Shown here piece by piece: positions 11,044 to 23,101 of a DNA stretch of 64,000 bases. This DNA is from Orbilia blumenaviensis (lineage: Eukaryota; Ascomycota; Orbiliomycetes; Orbiliales; Orbiliaceae), in contig JAVHNS010000002.1 of NCBI GenBank assembly GCA_036872755.1, positions 4,154,001 to 4,218,000 of the forward strand, given 5' to 3'. A model generated the notes under the pieces. It saw nothing but the letters and a program-made list of their open reading frames with translations. It was not told the DNA's origin and did not search any database. The first letter of the stretch is position 1. The number at the start of each line of letters is the position of its first letter. A program made the translations under genes and the position numbers.

Positions 11044-14000
11044 CTTCAGCGCAAAGCCTAAAGGTTATGAAATCCTCTCCAATACTCATTTTCATCCTTT
11101 ACCCCAAGTATTCTTGAATTATTAGCTGTACAGGCTATATTTATTTTCCCCCCCTAAGTCCATAAAAGTAATGTATATGAAGGAGAATAAGAAGATTCTG
11201 ACAGTGATATATAGGGTATGAATTCCCAGACTCTCAGACAATGGGAAGGGCGTTTAACGGGATTCTGCACAGTGGCTTTGTCGTCTGCGATTAGATATTG
11301 AATTTATGTGTTAAACTTTCGACTCGTAAGATCTTACACCTGTGAATGAAAAACAAACTATAATAATAAAGAAATTATTTTAAGCAGAAATAATATGGCC
11401 CGACGCAAAGGAGAATACATACCAGCATCCCATCAAACTCTCGATCGCTCTTTTTTAAAAAAAAAAAAATTAAAAAAATAGAATGAGAATGAAGCTAGCC
11501 ATACAGCACGCCTGTTGCATTTTATATAACATCTAATGTGCATGTAACTTTCAAGAAAAACACTCCTTAAATTTATCTGTCAAGACTCGCACTCTCCACA
11601 GCTCGACTATAACTTCCTTGGGCACATACAATCCCGAAAGAAAAGGAAAGAAAAGGATATAGAGAAACCTAGGTCCTAGGTACTGTCAAAGTTTGCTCAA
11701 AGAATCTATATTGTCGTTTTCTATGCGAAATACGCTGTGACCTGAGAGACAACGTATGGAATTCCAATATGAACGGGGATCATATGGACTTGGTGTTTCA
11801 CAGCAGTGTCCTGATATGCAGCGCTACACAAGCAAGTCGGGAATACACAGGACCTTGGAAATAGCAGACGGGAGAGAGCAGGTGAATAAACCATCTAGGT
11901 TTTAGTTCTGCTATTTAACTAAAGCCCCCCTGGCTATAGATAGACTGCTATTACAAAGGTTATTAATATAACTAGTAGAACAATATATTATGAACCCTAT
12001 GATGATTTCGAACCCACCGCAGTGGAGAAATGGTACAGATATGCATGGGGAGCCTTTCCGTCACTGCTATACCCCATTATATATATATAGATTTTACACG
12101 CGATATTTTATGTAACTACGCATATAAGCGGTCGTGAAGCTTCGAAGTCTGGGTCTTAGAATCAGTGGATCATCTTTGGGGAAGAAGTCTTGGCATACAT
12201 ACTAATGGCAAGCCAGGGTGCCAGTACCAGGTACTTAAGGTAGATTTCCAGGTATAGGATAGAACCATATATGCCTACCGAATCTAAAATCGAGTCCTTG
12301 AATCATCGAAGTTACGAAACTGGCCTAAGCGGAGAAACCAGGGTTACACAGTATTGATCTCCATCGAACAACACATCAGCCAAGCCAGCTTCCTGCTTCC
12401 TTTGTGTAACCTAAGAAAATTTTAATGGAGTCTTCGGAATATTTGAAGTCCACAAACTTTCTATATCCAAGGTTAAAGCATTCTTTGTCCGTATTCTTTG
12501 CCGTTTGCCCGTGTTCGTTATTGTTTGGCTACGTCTTTGTAATTTGTAATTTAGCGAGCACCAGCAAGCAATACACTGGACAAGAGCCGTAAATCCACCG
12601 GATAAGGATAGGAACTCAAAAAATGCCTTTCTTTTTCCGCTTCTTATACGTATGTACCTCCATACGTCTTTCTACAATTGCATACAAGTAGGCCCACGTG
12701 AGGCGAGTCGGCGTGTTATTAGAGACATCTTGATCAAAGCCATCGATTGATCAACCGGGACTCTTCCGGTTCCACGGAGAAAGGATTTGATACGTCGTCA
12801 ACAATTGATATCATCATATCCATCCAACTGAAACCTTCACTGTCCTGCTGAGAGATCTGATAGTCTATCTTACTCGAATCCACAAACACAGACAGACAAA
12901 TCGACTAATTTTGTATAAAATATGCTTCGTACGAACTACTAGACTATAAACTAACGGCTGCTAGCATGCTAGCCCACCCTGAAGATCCTAAGAGGCCTGG
13001 TCAGGCATCGGCGTTCCCAGGCCACACACAATTGATCACCTCCGCGAGGAAAAACCAAGAAGAAAAAAACGCAAGTTCCGACAGCGCACATACCCTACTG
13101 GTGGCAAACAACCGGTAATGCATGGAAACCCTGGACTTAGGATAAGGTCATACGGCACCCCCATTTTCACTAGTCAAATGCATAACGGGGAGCATCTATA
13201 CCTTCCCACTTTCCGTTAATGCCCCAATCGATTTAAGTATAATCTTCCAAAACCCTTCTAGAATAACTTTAAACCCCAACATCACACATCGAAGGGAGAT
13301 ATTTTCCTAAAGAGGGAGCGTACATCGCAAGGCTAACTCTGCTCGACGTTCCTCTTTCTAACTTTGTCGGATTGCTATCTTAGGATGCTATCCTGCATTT
13401 TTGGCCTTCTAGTCCCTTTCGATGTATTCGCTTCGACGCTAAACGGGCCAAGAGATGCACATGCAGACAGAAAAAAGGGCTGCAGATTGGATTACGTAGA
13501 TTGGGAGGTGAGAGGTGAGGATTAGGTCTTACGCTAAGAGCTCAAGCACAAACCAGAATTTTTTTTAGGATGGACAACCTGCGCTGGCGACTGGGTAATA
13601 ATGATGGCGACAGACGACCCAAGACCATTGCTAAGACTTTGGACAAGAAATTTTCGCCGACTATAGATAGCAGCTTATCTGGGCATCCATAGCTGTTAGG
13701 TTTTAGTTAACTATAAATACATGGTGCGTGACGTACGCAAAAAATGTCGGGAATTGAAGACCCTCACTGTCCGATGATTCCGCAATCAAAATTCCACCAC
13801 CTGGTGTGGGGACGAGAAAAGATATGCATAGCTTGGGAACAGGGGGGCTCGGCCGATGCCGAATGCCCTCAAAGTCTCCACCACCTGCCTTTAAACCCTT
13901 GAGTTACATCTGAACCCTTGCTTGCATCTCTGGAAATGGAACACTTTTGTAGAACGTGCGCTATAAACAGGCCCGAACAAAAATATCGTACAGTACATGA

Positions 14001-15575
14001 TCAAGTGGTGGGCCGATATGAATCCCTAAGTTCTTGAAATCCGCTCGATCGCATGGCTCGCATCGTGCATCGCTTTCGAATATATCGATACATGTCAGCC
14101 TTGTGAGTGCTTGATATGCATACAATATACGAGGGCTGTATAATATTTGAGTGAATTATAAGCTTCAGTCTACCCAGCTGCTAGATCGTCCGGAACAAAG
14201 CAGATGGCGTGCAGACAGATGCGGGACATTTGTTAGATCCTCCTGTTCAAACGGTGTCCTCTAAGTAACTAGGTAGCTACAAAAATTTCATGCGGACCAG
14301 GGCGGGCAAGAAGCAGAGTCTGTGCCCGCAAACATAATGTACTTTTCCAAACGACGGGCGATGACCGTTCATGATTCGGGCGGGTTGTAGTATGGCACAT
14401 GGAACACCAACGTCACAGTATACGGTATCACCATTCCTCAAACATTATTAGAAGTCACAAAAAAGGGAGAACAAATGATCGGAAATCATGTCACTGGGAA
14501 TACTTTCGCAGAAGAACTCCACACTCGCGCATGCGAAAAGAAAGTTTGAACCGACCCGGCCGAATTCCAACGTCATGGACGCAACCCCAGAAGGGTATCA
14601 AGTATTATTCTCGGTACTTCGGCAAGTGGGACACTAGTATCATCTGGGTAGGTTGTAAAAATAGTATCGCACGGGGAGAAAAGTATGAATTCGAAGAGGA
14701 GGCAGTAGGTACTGTAAGAAAGGAGAAGGGGATGGCTTCGACATAGTTGACAAGGCTGACAGCTAGATCGTGTCTCTCGACCCCGGAAATGGTAAAGCAA
14801 AATGTCGAAGGGTGCCTGGGGATCACATTATCTATTGTTCTCAGGTAGACGATATGCATAGTTTCACTTCCAGTTGTTTTTCGATCATCAGTTCCTGCCC
14901 GGGGGGCATGAGTGCGTTTCAATTCTTAAGGCTGGCTTTCTTTTTCGCTATTGCTTCTGCCTATGCCGATGAGTAAGACTCAATGGACTAGTCGAACATG
15001 GGAGGGGGTGCAACAGAAGCTACTATAGACGGGAATGTTCCGATCCCAAGCACCTCGTCCTTGCCCTCAGTTTTGATGCATACACACATGCAGCGTGCAT
15101 GGGGACACCAGGCTACCCCGAACAGCCGCCCTATTATGTGGTTCTCTGTCCGTTCGACGCTTGCGGTGATTTTCGTATGTTAGTCAGAGATAATATGGAA
15201 GTGTGGGATCCTTGCAGAAATTAGTCGACTGTTAAAGCTGTGCCGTCTTGGGAGCAATTATCTTGGATCGTGAGAAGTTTATAAAGAACGGCGTCTCCCC
15301 CTCCCCATCGTTGAGGCTGAATTAATTGGAAAGAACCCTCGAAGTTTCTATTGAAAACATTCACTCACCGGAGAATCTTATTATCACCTGTCCACTGAGA
15401 ACTCAATCGATTGTAACCTTACACGTTCACTGAGGCGCTTAAGCTCACTCTTGCACATATAAACCCATAAAGGCCACTGTCAGATCAAACGGTCAAAGCT
15501 CAAGCTCAAGTGCAAGCTCCCAAACACAAACTTTACCCGCAAAGTACCTACATCCAATTAAAAAAATATATATCG
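11044..15575. other. 4.5-kb region without a supportable gene
   Basis: Upstream sequence of the 805-aa gene (-) and of the small RS protein gene (+). Frames at 14399-14746 and 14605-14922 overlap on opposite strands and resemble nothing known to me. There is an A/T run near 11452-11480, and a TAGGTA-type word at 14269-14278. Pyrimidine-rich sequence and CAAGCTCAAG-like words precede 15576 and probably belong to that gene's leader. Non-coding RNA cannot be excluded. Confidence 0.5.
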
Positions 15576-16085
15576 ATGGAACACACCGGATCCCAAGCTC
15601 CTGCCGAGGCCTCCCTCTCCACCTCCCCCCGCTCCTCCTTCTTTGACCGAGTCCTTCGTCGAACCGCCTCTGGCTCTGGCGGTCACGCCGCTCGGATCCC
15701 AACTCTGAACCTCCCCGCCGAGGTCCCCTCCAACAACACATTGGACAACACATCTTCCCACTCCCGCTCTTCCTCTCGCTCTTCTCACAAGCGTGCTCCT
15801 CTTACTATCGACACATCTGTCGGTCCAGCCAGTATGGCCTCAAACAAGAAATCCAAGACCACTCATCTCACCGTCATTGAGACCACAAACAACCGTTCAA
15901 ATTCTCGATCTCGGTCTCGGTCTCGGTCCCGTAATGGGAGATCACCCTCCCCAAGCATTGATATGATGAACCAGTCTTCCCGAGTCGCCAGCATCAACCA
16001 TGTGGGTAGACACACCAACGACTGGCTATTTGGTGGATTCCACCTTACCTCAAAGATTGGCGCGCCAAGAGGGAGGGCAAAGTAA
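15576..16085 (+). CDS. Small Ser/Arg-repeat protein, function unknown
   Basis: A 169-aa single-exon frame starting MEHTGSQAPAEASLST. The first ATG of the frame (15576) lies in an A-rich context right after a leader. Features: Ser/Thr-rich N-terminus with FFDRVLRRTASGSGGHAARIP; Ser clusters; an SR dipeptide repeat of about 12 residues near 110-125 (SRSRSRSRSRNGRSPSPS); and a conserved-looking tail, GRHTNDWLFGGF. I recall small fungal proteins of unknown role with a Ser/Arg-rich body and an NDWLF-type tail, but I cannot name the family. The SR run could be a substrate for SR protein kinases. No signal peptide or membrane segment is visible. Confidence 0.75.
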   Translation: MEHTGSQAPAEASLSTSPRSSFFDRVLRRTASGSGGHAARIPTLNLPAEVPSNNTLDNTSSHSRSSSRSSHKRAPLTIDTSVGPASMASNKKSKTTHLTVIETTNNRSNSRSRSRSRSRNGRSPSPSIDMMNQSSRVASINHVGRHTNDWLFGGFHLTSKIGAPRGRAK

Positions 16086-17826
16086 ATGCCGAATATCAAA
16101 TAAATGTTTCCTTCGTTCTTCCTAAATCCTTTTCCTTTTCATCTTTGCAGCTTTGATCTCCCAATATCTTATTTCACTTTTTTCTCTCTTGCCCTCCATC
16201 GCCTTAATATTTCGGCTTTGGATTTCTACTCTATTGTATCCATCGGAGAATAATTCTGGCCAGGCTCCAGCATTCGCCGAATGTTTCTCGCTATTCTGGT
16301 AAATCATCTGAAGTTATTCCTAGCGTTTCTGTTTCCTTCTTCTAAGAATCCATTATGAGGTTACGATATGATCTGCTTTGTTCTTTCTGTTTTCTTCAAC
16401 AATCCACTCGCTGATGTCACCAAGCCCACCCTCCACATATGTGCTACGAGATATCCAACTCCTATCCTCCCTACATTTTCTCGTATTTCAAATGCCGGGC
16501 AGGCAAATGTTTCATTCGTTCAATTCTATGTACCATAGGTTTTTCTCGAGAGATATTTTTATTTCCTTTGTTCTTTGTTCACATGGGGGATTTTGGTCAT
16601 GATCAAGAAGACCCCAAGGTAAAATTAATATACCATGATATTTTTTTCTATTACTCCAATGATCACGCTTCCAGTAAATTAAAAGACCTTAATATTAGTA
16701 CATCCCGAAACATCGATGGCACCAATGGTAGATCCTCCAGTCTCACGGAATTCTAAAAGGGTATGGCCTCGTAAGAAGTGTAGGATTTAGGTAATTTATG
16801 CCCGCCTGGATTTAAGGCTAGGAATTTAGGTACGTGCGTAACATGATAATGATCATGGCATCTGATCAAGAAAAATCTGACGATAACATCGCACTTCGCA
16901 ATATGCTAAGACTCGCTCCACAATCACACAATCGTTGCCATTTATATCGCTCCTTGCAGTAGCAATAATGAGAAAGAAAGGCTCTCGCGCGCACCTTCGT
17001 ACTCAAGTGACAAATAAAGCGGCATACAGCTATCGTACCAAGCACCCAGCTCGAACTAGTTAACTGGGGAAATTCGTAATCATGTACCGAAATATGTAGA
17101 GTGCGCACGTACGTCGTTCCACAAGTTTTCCGGGACGCAGGTTATCAAAAAACAAAAAGAGAGAGAAAGTATATTAAAAATATAATATAGAGAAGGAACT
17201 AATTGCAAATGCCTTGTCTCGTAGACCAGACGCGTGGTACGAGATAAGCAAAGACTACCAAAAAAGGGACAAGATTGGACAGAAATAAAGATAAGGAGTA
17301 AGAAGAGAAAGTGCAACCAAATTATATGCTAACTATGATTATAAAAGAGAGGATGAAAGAATAAAAGCAATACCCACAGTGGAGCCACCTAAAACGCCGC
17401 CGATATGCATATGCAAGATGTGATACGAAAAGCAAGATGTGTATATACGTAAACATAAACAACTTGAAAAAAAATAAGTTAAAAAGGGCGGGAAAGGGAT
17501 ACCCAGCTGTACAGACGGCGAGGACAGAAGTATTCCTAGCGACGTCTGAAACCAAAGACGACGATCAGAAATAGTCCGAAAAGGCAACGGAAATAACGAT
17601 ATACCATATATGTACTGGAACCAGAAACAAGCGTAGACGTAACCCCGTACCCGACTGCTCCACCAACTAACGAGTCCTGGGTGGCGAAGCATAAAATGAC
17701 GCAACAATCGCATTTCGAAACACCAAAAAGATGTAGATGATTTGAAACAATCGAACGACTTCACCCTCTTTGGAGACACATGCCTTTTGTGATGTTTCGC
17801 CGTTGCGGTCTCCGTTTCATGCAACT
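16086..17826. other. Convergent intergenic region
   Basis: Between the 3' ends of the small RS protein gene (+) and the 307-aa gene (-). AT-rich with pyrimidine tracts. The frames here (e.g. 16439-16756 +, 17339-17830 -) overlap each other and lack coding character. One short minus frame at 17080-17316 begins with a hydrophobic leader-like stretch but is low complexity. No gene called. Confidence 0.55.
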
Positions 17827-18750
17827 TCACTCCTCACTAACTGGCCAAAGCTCAAACATAAACGAGTTTTGTCTCCCAATGGGGACCAATCGTCTACCCC
17901 ACTGGTCCTCGTACCTCACTTCGCCATTCTTCCACATAGCTCTTGCCATAACCGACGACTCGTGGTACTTGATATCCACCGGTCCTAGCGGGAAGCTCGG
18001 CAGCGGCGAAGCCTCGCGAACGTGGGGCATACCACGTCGAATGTTCTTTGGCGGCATCCTCCAAGAAGGAGGACCGGATCTCGAACGGCGACGTGAGATA
18101 TGGCTCCTTTCTTCCTCATCTTCGCGAGTAGTCCGAGTGCGTCCCCGTAAGGCCTCTTCATGTGTTTGATGTGTCGGCGATGAAGGTGGCGATAGGCTAC
18201 CGGCTTGGGCTTTCAGCTTCGATAAGTCTGGTTCGGATTTGCTGAGGCGCCGTTCCTTTCCGTCAGCGCCCTGGGTAGTCATAGTATTGTCATGTAGATA
18301 GTGTAGTTTACTGGCCAGCTTCTGAAACTGTTTTCTTGATGTTTCCGCGACCTTCTCAATATGTGACGGGGAACTAGCACGGCTTGTTGTTATCGCAGGC
18401 GGTGTCATAGACGGAGACTCAAAGTCTCGAGACCCAATACCGGCATCAAGATCCCACTCGGGCGGATCCTCTAGTAGCGCCATTTGATAGTTGAACGCCA
18501 TTTCCTCTTCCTCAGCCACGGATGAAAGTTTCTTATGGGATGACCGCGACGAAGATTTTGTGCTTTGTGAGAAGGTCATAGAACGTAGTGATGGTGACTT
18601 TATGAAGCCTGATACCCGTTTCGGCCGCTGTGCCGTAAGCACGGGCGTCCTAGGTATGTGTTCCCCTCCATCCTGATGGATAAGAATAACCTTATCCTTC
18701 TTAACTTTGTGTTGACGTTGGATTTCTGGGAAGATGTTTTTGATACGCAT
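17827..18750 (-). CDS. Conserved-looking disordered protein, function unknown
   Basis: 307 aa from the ATG at 18750 (MRIKNIFPEIQRQHKVKK). The frame stays open for 38 more codons upstream, but those are Phe/Ser/Leu-rich and low complexity, and lie over an A/T run, so I use the inner ATG. A basic N-terminus is followed by Ser-rich, acidic and basic patches with many SxSP/RRxS sites. A more ordered C-terminus includes ESSVMARAMWKNGEVRYEDQ and ends FELWPVSEE. There is no signal peptide or membrane segment. I do not recognise a family. The C-terminal 60 residues, rich in Trp, Tyr and charged residues, are the part most likely to be conserved. Confidence 0.7.
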   Translation of the reverse strand: MRIKNIFPEIQRQHKVKKDKVILIHQDGGEHIPRTPVLTAQRPKRVSGFIKSPSLRSMTFSQSTKSSSRSSHKKLSSVAEEEEMAFNYQMALLEDPPEWDLDAGIGSRDFESPSMTPPAITTSRASSPSHIEKVAETSRKQFQKLASKLHYLHDNTMTTQGADGKERRLSKSEPDLSKLKAQAGSLSPPSSPTHQTHEEALRGRTRTTREDEEERSHISRRRSRSGPPSWRMPPKNIRRGMPHVREASPLPSFPLGPVDIKYHESSVMARAMWKNGEVRYEDQWGRRLVPIGRQNSFMFELWPVSEE

Positions 18751-20365
18751 CGGGATGAAGTAAAAAAAAAAAAAAGAGGGAAGGAAAAGGGAAGGAAAGG
18801 AAAAGTTTAAAGACAAATAAGAGGTGTATTTGTTAAAAGCCGGAAGGATAAAACGTTTAAGCAAATTTCAAGAAATATAAACGAGTGTATATGTAGTGGT
18901 AGCCGGAAAGCATTCCGCGAGATAGGGTGATGTTGAGGTATATATATAAACGGTGGATATCAGGATTTTTTACAGTCCGAAAAATCCGATCCTTCGGGAC
19001 AGATATCAACTGGAAGGCTTATGATGTACGTAGCCGTTCTGTATGTGAGTCCAGGAGGTATATGTGAGTAATAGGGCTGTTCAAAAAGGAATTATATGTG
19101 TCAGTATTTATATATCAAGAACAAAATGCTACTTTGTTTTTTTTGTCGAAGATTTTCGAACGACAGAACTACCCATCACAAATTATTTCGTACATACATC
19201 TTTGGAGATTTTAAGGGCCACCGGGGGACAGAGACTGTGGCCTAGCGAAAAAGGAGATGATTGAATGTATTTAAAGGAGGAGAACCAAGGGGAGCTGAGG
19301 TTCTGATGCAAGTATGTCCCGCCGCTTCAAAAGGTGGATATGCATGTCCCCGGAAAAGGTTCGCTTGAAGCCTTATATAATCTACGACTTGCATTTCGGA
19401 CTACCCAGCTGAGGAATGAAGTGCGGTCACGCAGTGGGCGACAAGGCCAGGGCGGGGTATGGGAGACTAGAAGAGCTCAGATAAGACAACCAGACACTAC
19501 AACATGATCGCTGCCCGCTGTTGCCTCTTTCTTGATCGCGTAAGGAACGGATCGCGGCGGTGTGTGGTAAGATATTTCTGGCAGTCGCATCGAAGTAGTC
19601 TAATACACGGGGCACCGCCATGATAGAACTCCTAAACTCTTCTTCAAAATGTGGATCGAGATATCCTTTGCTCATCGTAATGCACAGAATACCCCAAGGC
19701 CAGTGCTATACGGCTGACATCTTCACACTGAAGACTAACGTCATAGAATAAGAAGTGATTATCGAGAAATCGCTACTGGCCATATTAGTTTGTTGAAGCC
19801 TGTCGTAGACTCCGCGATGGTAACCCCATCTGATAACTAGTTCGTGTAATTTTTGCTTGGTGTTGGTCTGGCTTGATCAGCAGGTACACCACCTGCCATG
19901 GGTGGGAGCAACCACCACGAGAAATATCAGGTCTAGTGGTGCATATGACAGGGTCATCGCCCCTAAATAGGACGGAACACCCGGCATCTTGGTAAGAAAT
20001 CCACGCCATTTTCGTCGAGATCTCATCCCTAGTCGAAGGGAGACGTATATTTGCGTTGGTAAGAGTTCCGACCGGTTTGCAATCAATCCTTAGCTTTGGC
20101 CTTGATTCTGAAGAAATGAAAATCTTCAATTCCGTCCTTGCATTAGTGAGGTGGGGCAAGCACACGGGATTGTCAAACCCCGCATACATGACGCCGTGCA
20201 CCCACAACATGATATCCAAGGCGACACAAATCAAAGGGCAGAGCCATGGCTTCGTTGATTTCTGAAGTAATCGATAAGAAAATAGCTTGTCGGTAGTTAC
20301 ATCCCTTGTACCGGAAATAACTATTTGGAAATCGTTACGGAAGTCGTTGGTGGGGTGTGTTGTAT
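18751..20365. other. Intergenic region with one doubtful open frame
   Basis: Promoter side of the 307-aa gene and downstream side of the PPR-like gene, containing the doubtful minus-strand frames listed separately (19427-20369). Otherwise AT-rich sequence without recognisable features; pyrimidine/purine tracts occur at 18762-18810. Confidence 0.5.
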
Positions 20366-20369
20366 TCAA
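19785..20369 (-). other. Uncharacterised 194-codon open frame beside the PPR-like gene
   Basis: A long minus-strand frame with mixed, non-repetitive composition (e.g. SYRLLQKSTKPWLCPLICVA). It begins with a non-ATG codon and overlaps the stop codon of the PPR-like gene by four bases in another frame. The first in-frame ATG is near 20210. A second open stretch further down the same strand (19427-19675, with DPHFEEEFRSSIMAVPRVLDYF) could be another exon. Options: an exon of a separate gene, a degraded gene, or chance. No family recognised. Confidence 0.25.
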
Positions 20370-23101
20370 GGCCGCCGTCCCATATGCATCCTCGGTCGTA
20401 TTCGTCGCGGAAATACAATGTCCTTCACTGGGGCTTTCAACATCTGCAGAAGGCCCTCGTCCGTGTCCCAGCTCCCCTTTGGAAACAATTCTTCTCCCCA
20501 GGCCTTTTCAGCAATAGACGCCAATACACCCAAGTTTATTGGCTCGTGTTTACTCATATTCGTATCGAAGCTTTCCCAGTGATATCTACTCCCTTCAAGA
20601 GCTCTCAACCTAACCCTGACAGCTCTCGCAACACTCCTTTTGTCCACCCATACTCCTCTCTCGTGCAGCCTCTTTACGAGCCTGATACCCCATGCACTGC
20701 GAGATAATCGTGCTTTCACTGCAATCCCACCTTTGCGGCGTATAAGGTCCAAATACCACGACCTCTGCATAGATATGAATCCCCACTCAACTAAAGACCG
20801 GATTGTTGTTGGCGGGAACAGGATTCGTAGAGGATTCCTTGGGCTTCTATTGGATTCTGCAAGTGGAGGATCGGTCCATTCAGCATGCTTGCTCTCAGTA
20901 TACCCCAGTGAAGAAATCATTCCCACATCTGTGAATTTGATCGGGATTCTTGCTTGCCGTAACGCAGGTCTCCGAGGGTCGTACCAGTCTGCTAACCATA
21001 GACACAAATTCTCTAGATCCTTTAGCTTCCAGAACATTCCATATCGTTTGATGATTTCTCTCCATAGCTTCGGATCCACCTCATTTCCGTTCATCAGGAG
21101 GGCGCGTAGGTAGTTTGTCACAATTTGTAGGTCTTTGGTTTTGCGCGCTCTGGGGTCCTGAGTAATCGGACGGCGAGACGAACGGCGCGGCAGCATTACA
21201 GCATGAAGGAGCTCCCATTGTGCAGACGATCCGATGGGTATAGAAAAAATGCGCATTTCTTCCATGAGCTCCAAGCCTGTTTTGATCTGACCAGTCATGA
21301 ATAATCTTTTAAGGAACAAGTTCCACGTGGCAACATTCCGTCGTCGTAGGTTTTTATAGACGTGGTTGAAGAACTTCCAGCGGTAGGTGCTCAGGTAGCC
21401 CTGGAGGAGCGCATTGCCTCTGGATATATCGAGACCCTCGATGGGAAGTGATTCTTCCATTGCTTCCTCTGGATTCCACCGTGCCTTCACTTCGAGGAAT
21501 TTGGAGTAAACATCGTTATCCACCGGTATCTTCCGTCTGTTCAACAATGCGATTCCTCGAATAAAGGCCGCAGTAGTCTTGCCCCGTTTCACGAATTCCT
21601 TGGTCGTCTCGTGGGCTATCCTTTCTATCCCAAACTTTGTCATGTACGCTGTGACATCAGCCTCCGAGAATTTTTGATAAGTGAGCAGGAAGGCCCAAAA
21701 TCGGTCACCGAGGCAATCATTCCGGATGACTTTTGCAGCATATAGCTGGTAGAGTAAATCCATAACGTCACGGGTCCTGTAACGGGCTTTTATTAAGGCC
21801 AGCACCGTACTTTCCACAATCTCGATCCCATTGTCCTGAAAACCGCGGAGCATCGATTCCAGATCCCGCAGCGGCTTGTGGAACGCATGATACTCTAGCA
21901 GCCGGTCAGCGAAATGAGAATCCGCAGGCTTGTCACCCTTTAGGATCAACATATTGTGCCACTGGATCGCCATCTCGTAGCGTTCTTGCTCGCAGAGGGC
22001 GGGTATAACCGTTTCGTACACCGGCCCGATCTTTTTTGACCTAAAGATCTTAAACAAAGTTTGAATGTTCTTCGTGTCAGTCGCATATTTTAGAAAGAAG
22101 GCTACGAATTTCTGAGGTGGTGCCATATCCACCATGTGGTAATGCCACCAAAGCGCCCTCAGCGGCTTCTTTGCGAGAAGCCCTCCCACAACCGTATCGT
22201 ACATCGACCTCCATCGTAGCTGACCCCTTTGTTCGTACCTCTGCCGTAGGTATTTGTACAGCTTGAGAAGAAAGCCTTCATCTTCCAGACCGACCCTGGC
22301 AAAGAATCCCCACATCTGGTCTGCTATCGGGCCCGTGAGCGGGATATCGGCCTTCCTCATCGACATCCCAATCCAGATATCCTTTACTCCCTTTTCCCCA
22401 TGTATCCTGGCTCGAAACCGAAGCAGTTGTAACCAGTATTCATGGTGGCCCTTAATTTCAGCCGTATCAACCATGAGCCTCCCAAGTGTGAATTGGCGTT
22501 CAACTCTGGCCTCCCTCATGAAGTCATGGAATGGTCGAGAATCCCTTCCGAACAATCGTGTATACACCTGCTTGCTTGTAATTGGCCGATTAGAAAGGTA
22601 ATTTTTTGGCCGTTCCCAGTCCGGTAGAGAGCTCGGCAGGATAGGGGGCCCGGCAGGGGCCAGTGTTCCCTCCTTTTGCTTCTCCTTCTTCTTCTTTCTA
22701 TCCTTCTTTCTCTGTCCAGCCACGCCAGTCGGATATTGAGCATCCATCCAGTACTCCCGTTTCTTTGGTTCCTGTAACACATCGAAATCTCTATCGTCGC
22801 CATAGATTACATCTTGAGGTTCCTTCGCTAACCAGTTCTCGGGGTTCAGCCAGTCGGGAATCTTGATCTTCGGGCCCTTGCCGCCATGACTATGGTTATG
22901 ACGAAGTCCTAGCCTCAATTGAGGTCCGCCGAGACTTCGGGAACAGTATGAAGCAATCGCGATTGCATCTCCCGCACCCGTAGCCGGTACAATGCCCCTC
23001 GTAGTTGATAAACGGCGCACAAACAATGGTGGCGTAAGTCCGGTGGGGCTATTGTACAATCTCCAGGAAGACCTCACCAGGCTTCCTGCGAACCGTCGCA
23101 T
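20366..23101 (-). CDS. PPR-like mitochondrial protein
   Basis: 911-aa single-exon frame. The N-terminus MRRFAGSLVRSSWRLYNSP is Arg/Ser-rich without acids, a good mitochondrial presequence. After a basic Gly/Lys segment comes a long run of helix-turn-helix pairs typical of degenerate fungal pentatricopeptide repeats, e.g. around residues 330-480 and 560-720, with PPR-like phrases such as TWNLFLKRLFMTGQIKTGLELMEEM. Known fungal PPR proteins of this size bind mitochondrial transcripts for stability, splicing or translation; the target cannot be read from sequence. It ends MHMGRRP. The gene is divergent from the mitoribosomal mL60 gene, with 307 bp between start codons, which supports a mitochondrial role and co-regulation. 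Confidence 0.8.
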   Translation of the reverse strand: MRRFAGSLVRSSWRLYNSPTGLTPPLFVRRLSTTRGIVPATGAGDAIAIASYCSRSLGGPQLRLGLRHNHSHGGKGPKIKIPDWLNPENWLAKEPQDVIYGDDRDFDVLQEPKKREYWMDAQYPTGVAGQRKKDRKKKKEKQKEGTLAPAGPPILPSSLPDWERPKNYLSNRPITSKQVYTRLFGRDSRPFHDFMREARVERQFTLGRLMVDTAEIKGHHEYWLQLLRFRARIHGEKGVKDIWIGMSMRKADIPLTGPIADQMWGFFARVGLEDEGFLLKLYKYLRQRYEQRGQLRWRSMYDTVVGGLLAKKPLRALWWHYHMVDMAPPQKFVAFFLKYATDTKNIQTLFKIFRSKKIGPVYETVIPALCEQERYEMAIQWHNMLILKGDKPADSHFADRLLEYHAFHKPLRDLESMLRGFQDNGIEIVESTVLALIKARYRTRDVMDLLYQLYAAKVIRNDCLGDRFWAFLLTYQKFSEADVTAYMTKFGIERIAHETTKEFVKRGKTTAAFIRGIALLNRRKIPVDNDVYSKFLEVKARWNPEEAMEESLPIEGLDISRGNALLQGYLSTYRWKFFNHVYKNLRRRNVATWNLFLKRLFMTGQIKTGLELMEEMRIFSIPIGSSAQWELLHAVMLPRRSSRRPITQDPRARKTKDLQIVTNYLRALLMNGNEVDPKLWREIIKRYGMFWKLKDLENLCLWLADWYDPRRPALRQARIPIKFTDVGMISSLGYTESKHAEWTDPPLAESNRSPRNPLRILFPPTTIRSLVEWGFISMQRSWYLDLIRRKGGIAVKARLSRSAWGIRLVKRLHERGVWVDKRSVARAVRVRLRALEGSRYHWESFDTNMSKHEPINLGVLASIAEKAWGEELFPKGSWDTDEGLLQMLKAPVKDIVFPRRIRPRMHMGRRP

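Noticed and set aside
11995..12030. TTCGAAA word on the minus strand resembling a B box
   Set aside because: T stem does not pair and no A box at the right distance.
17080..17316. Short minus-strand frame with a hydrophobic start
   Set aside because: Low complexity, AT-rich, more than one hydrophobic stretch; not convincing as a secreted protein.
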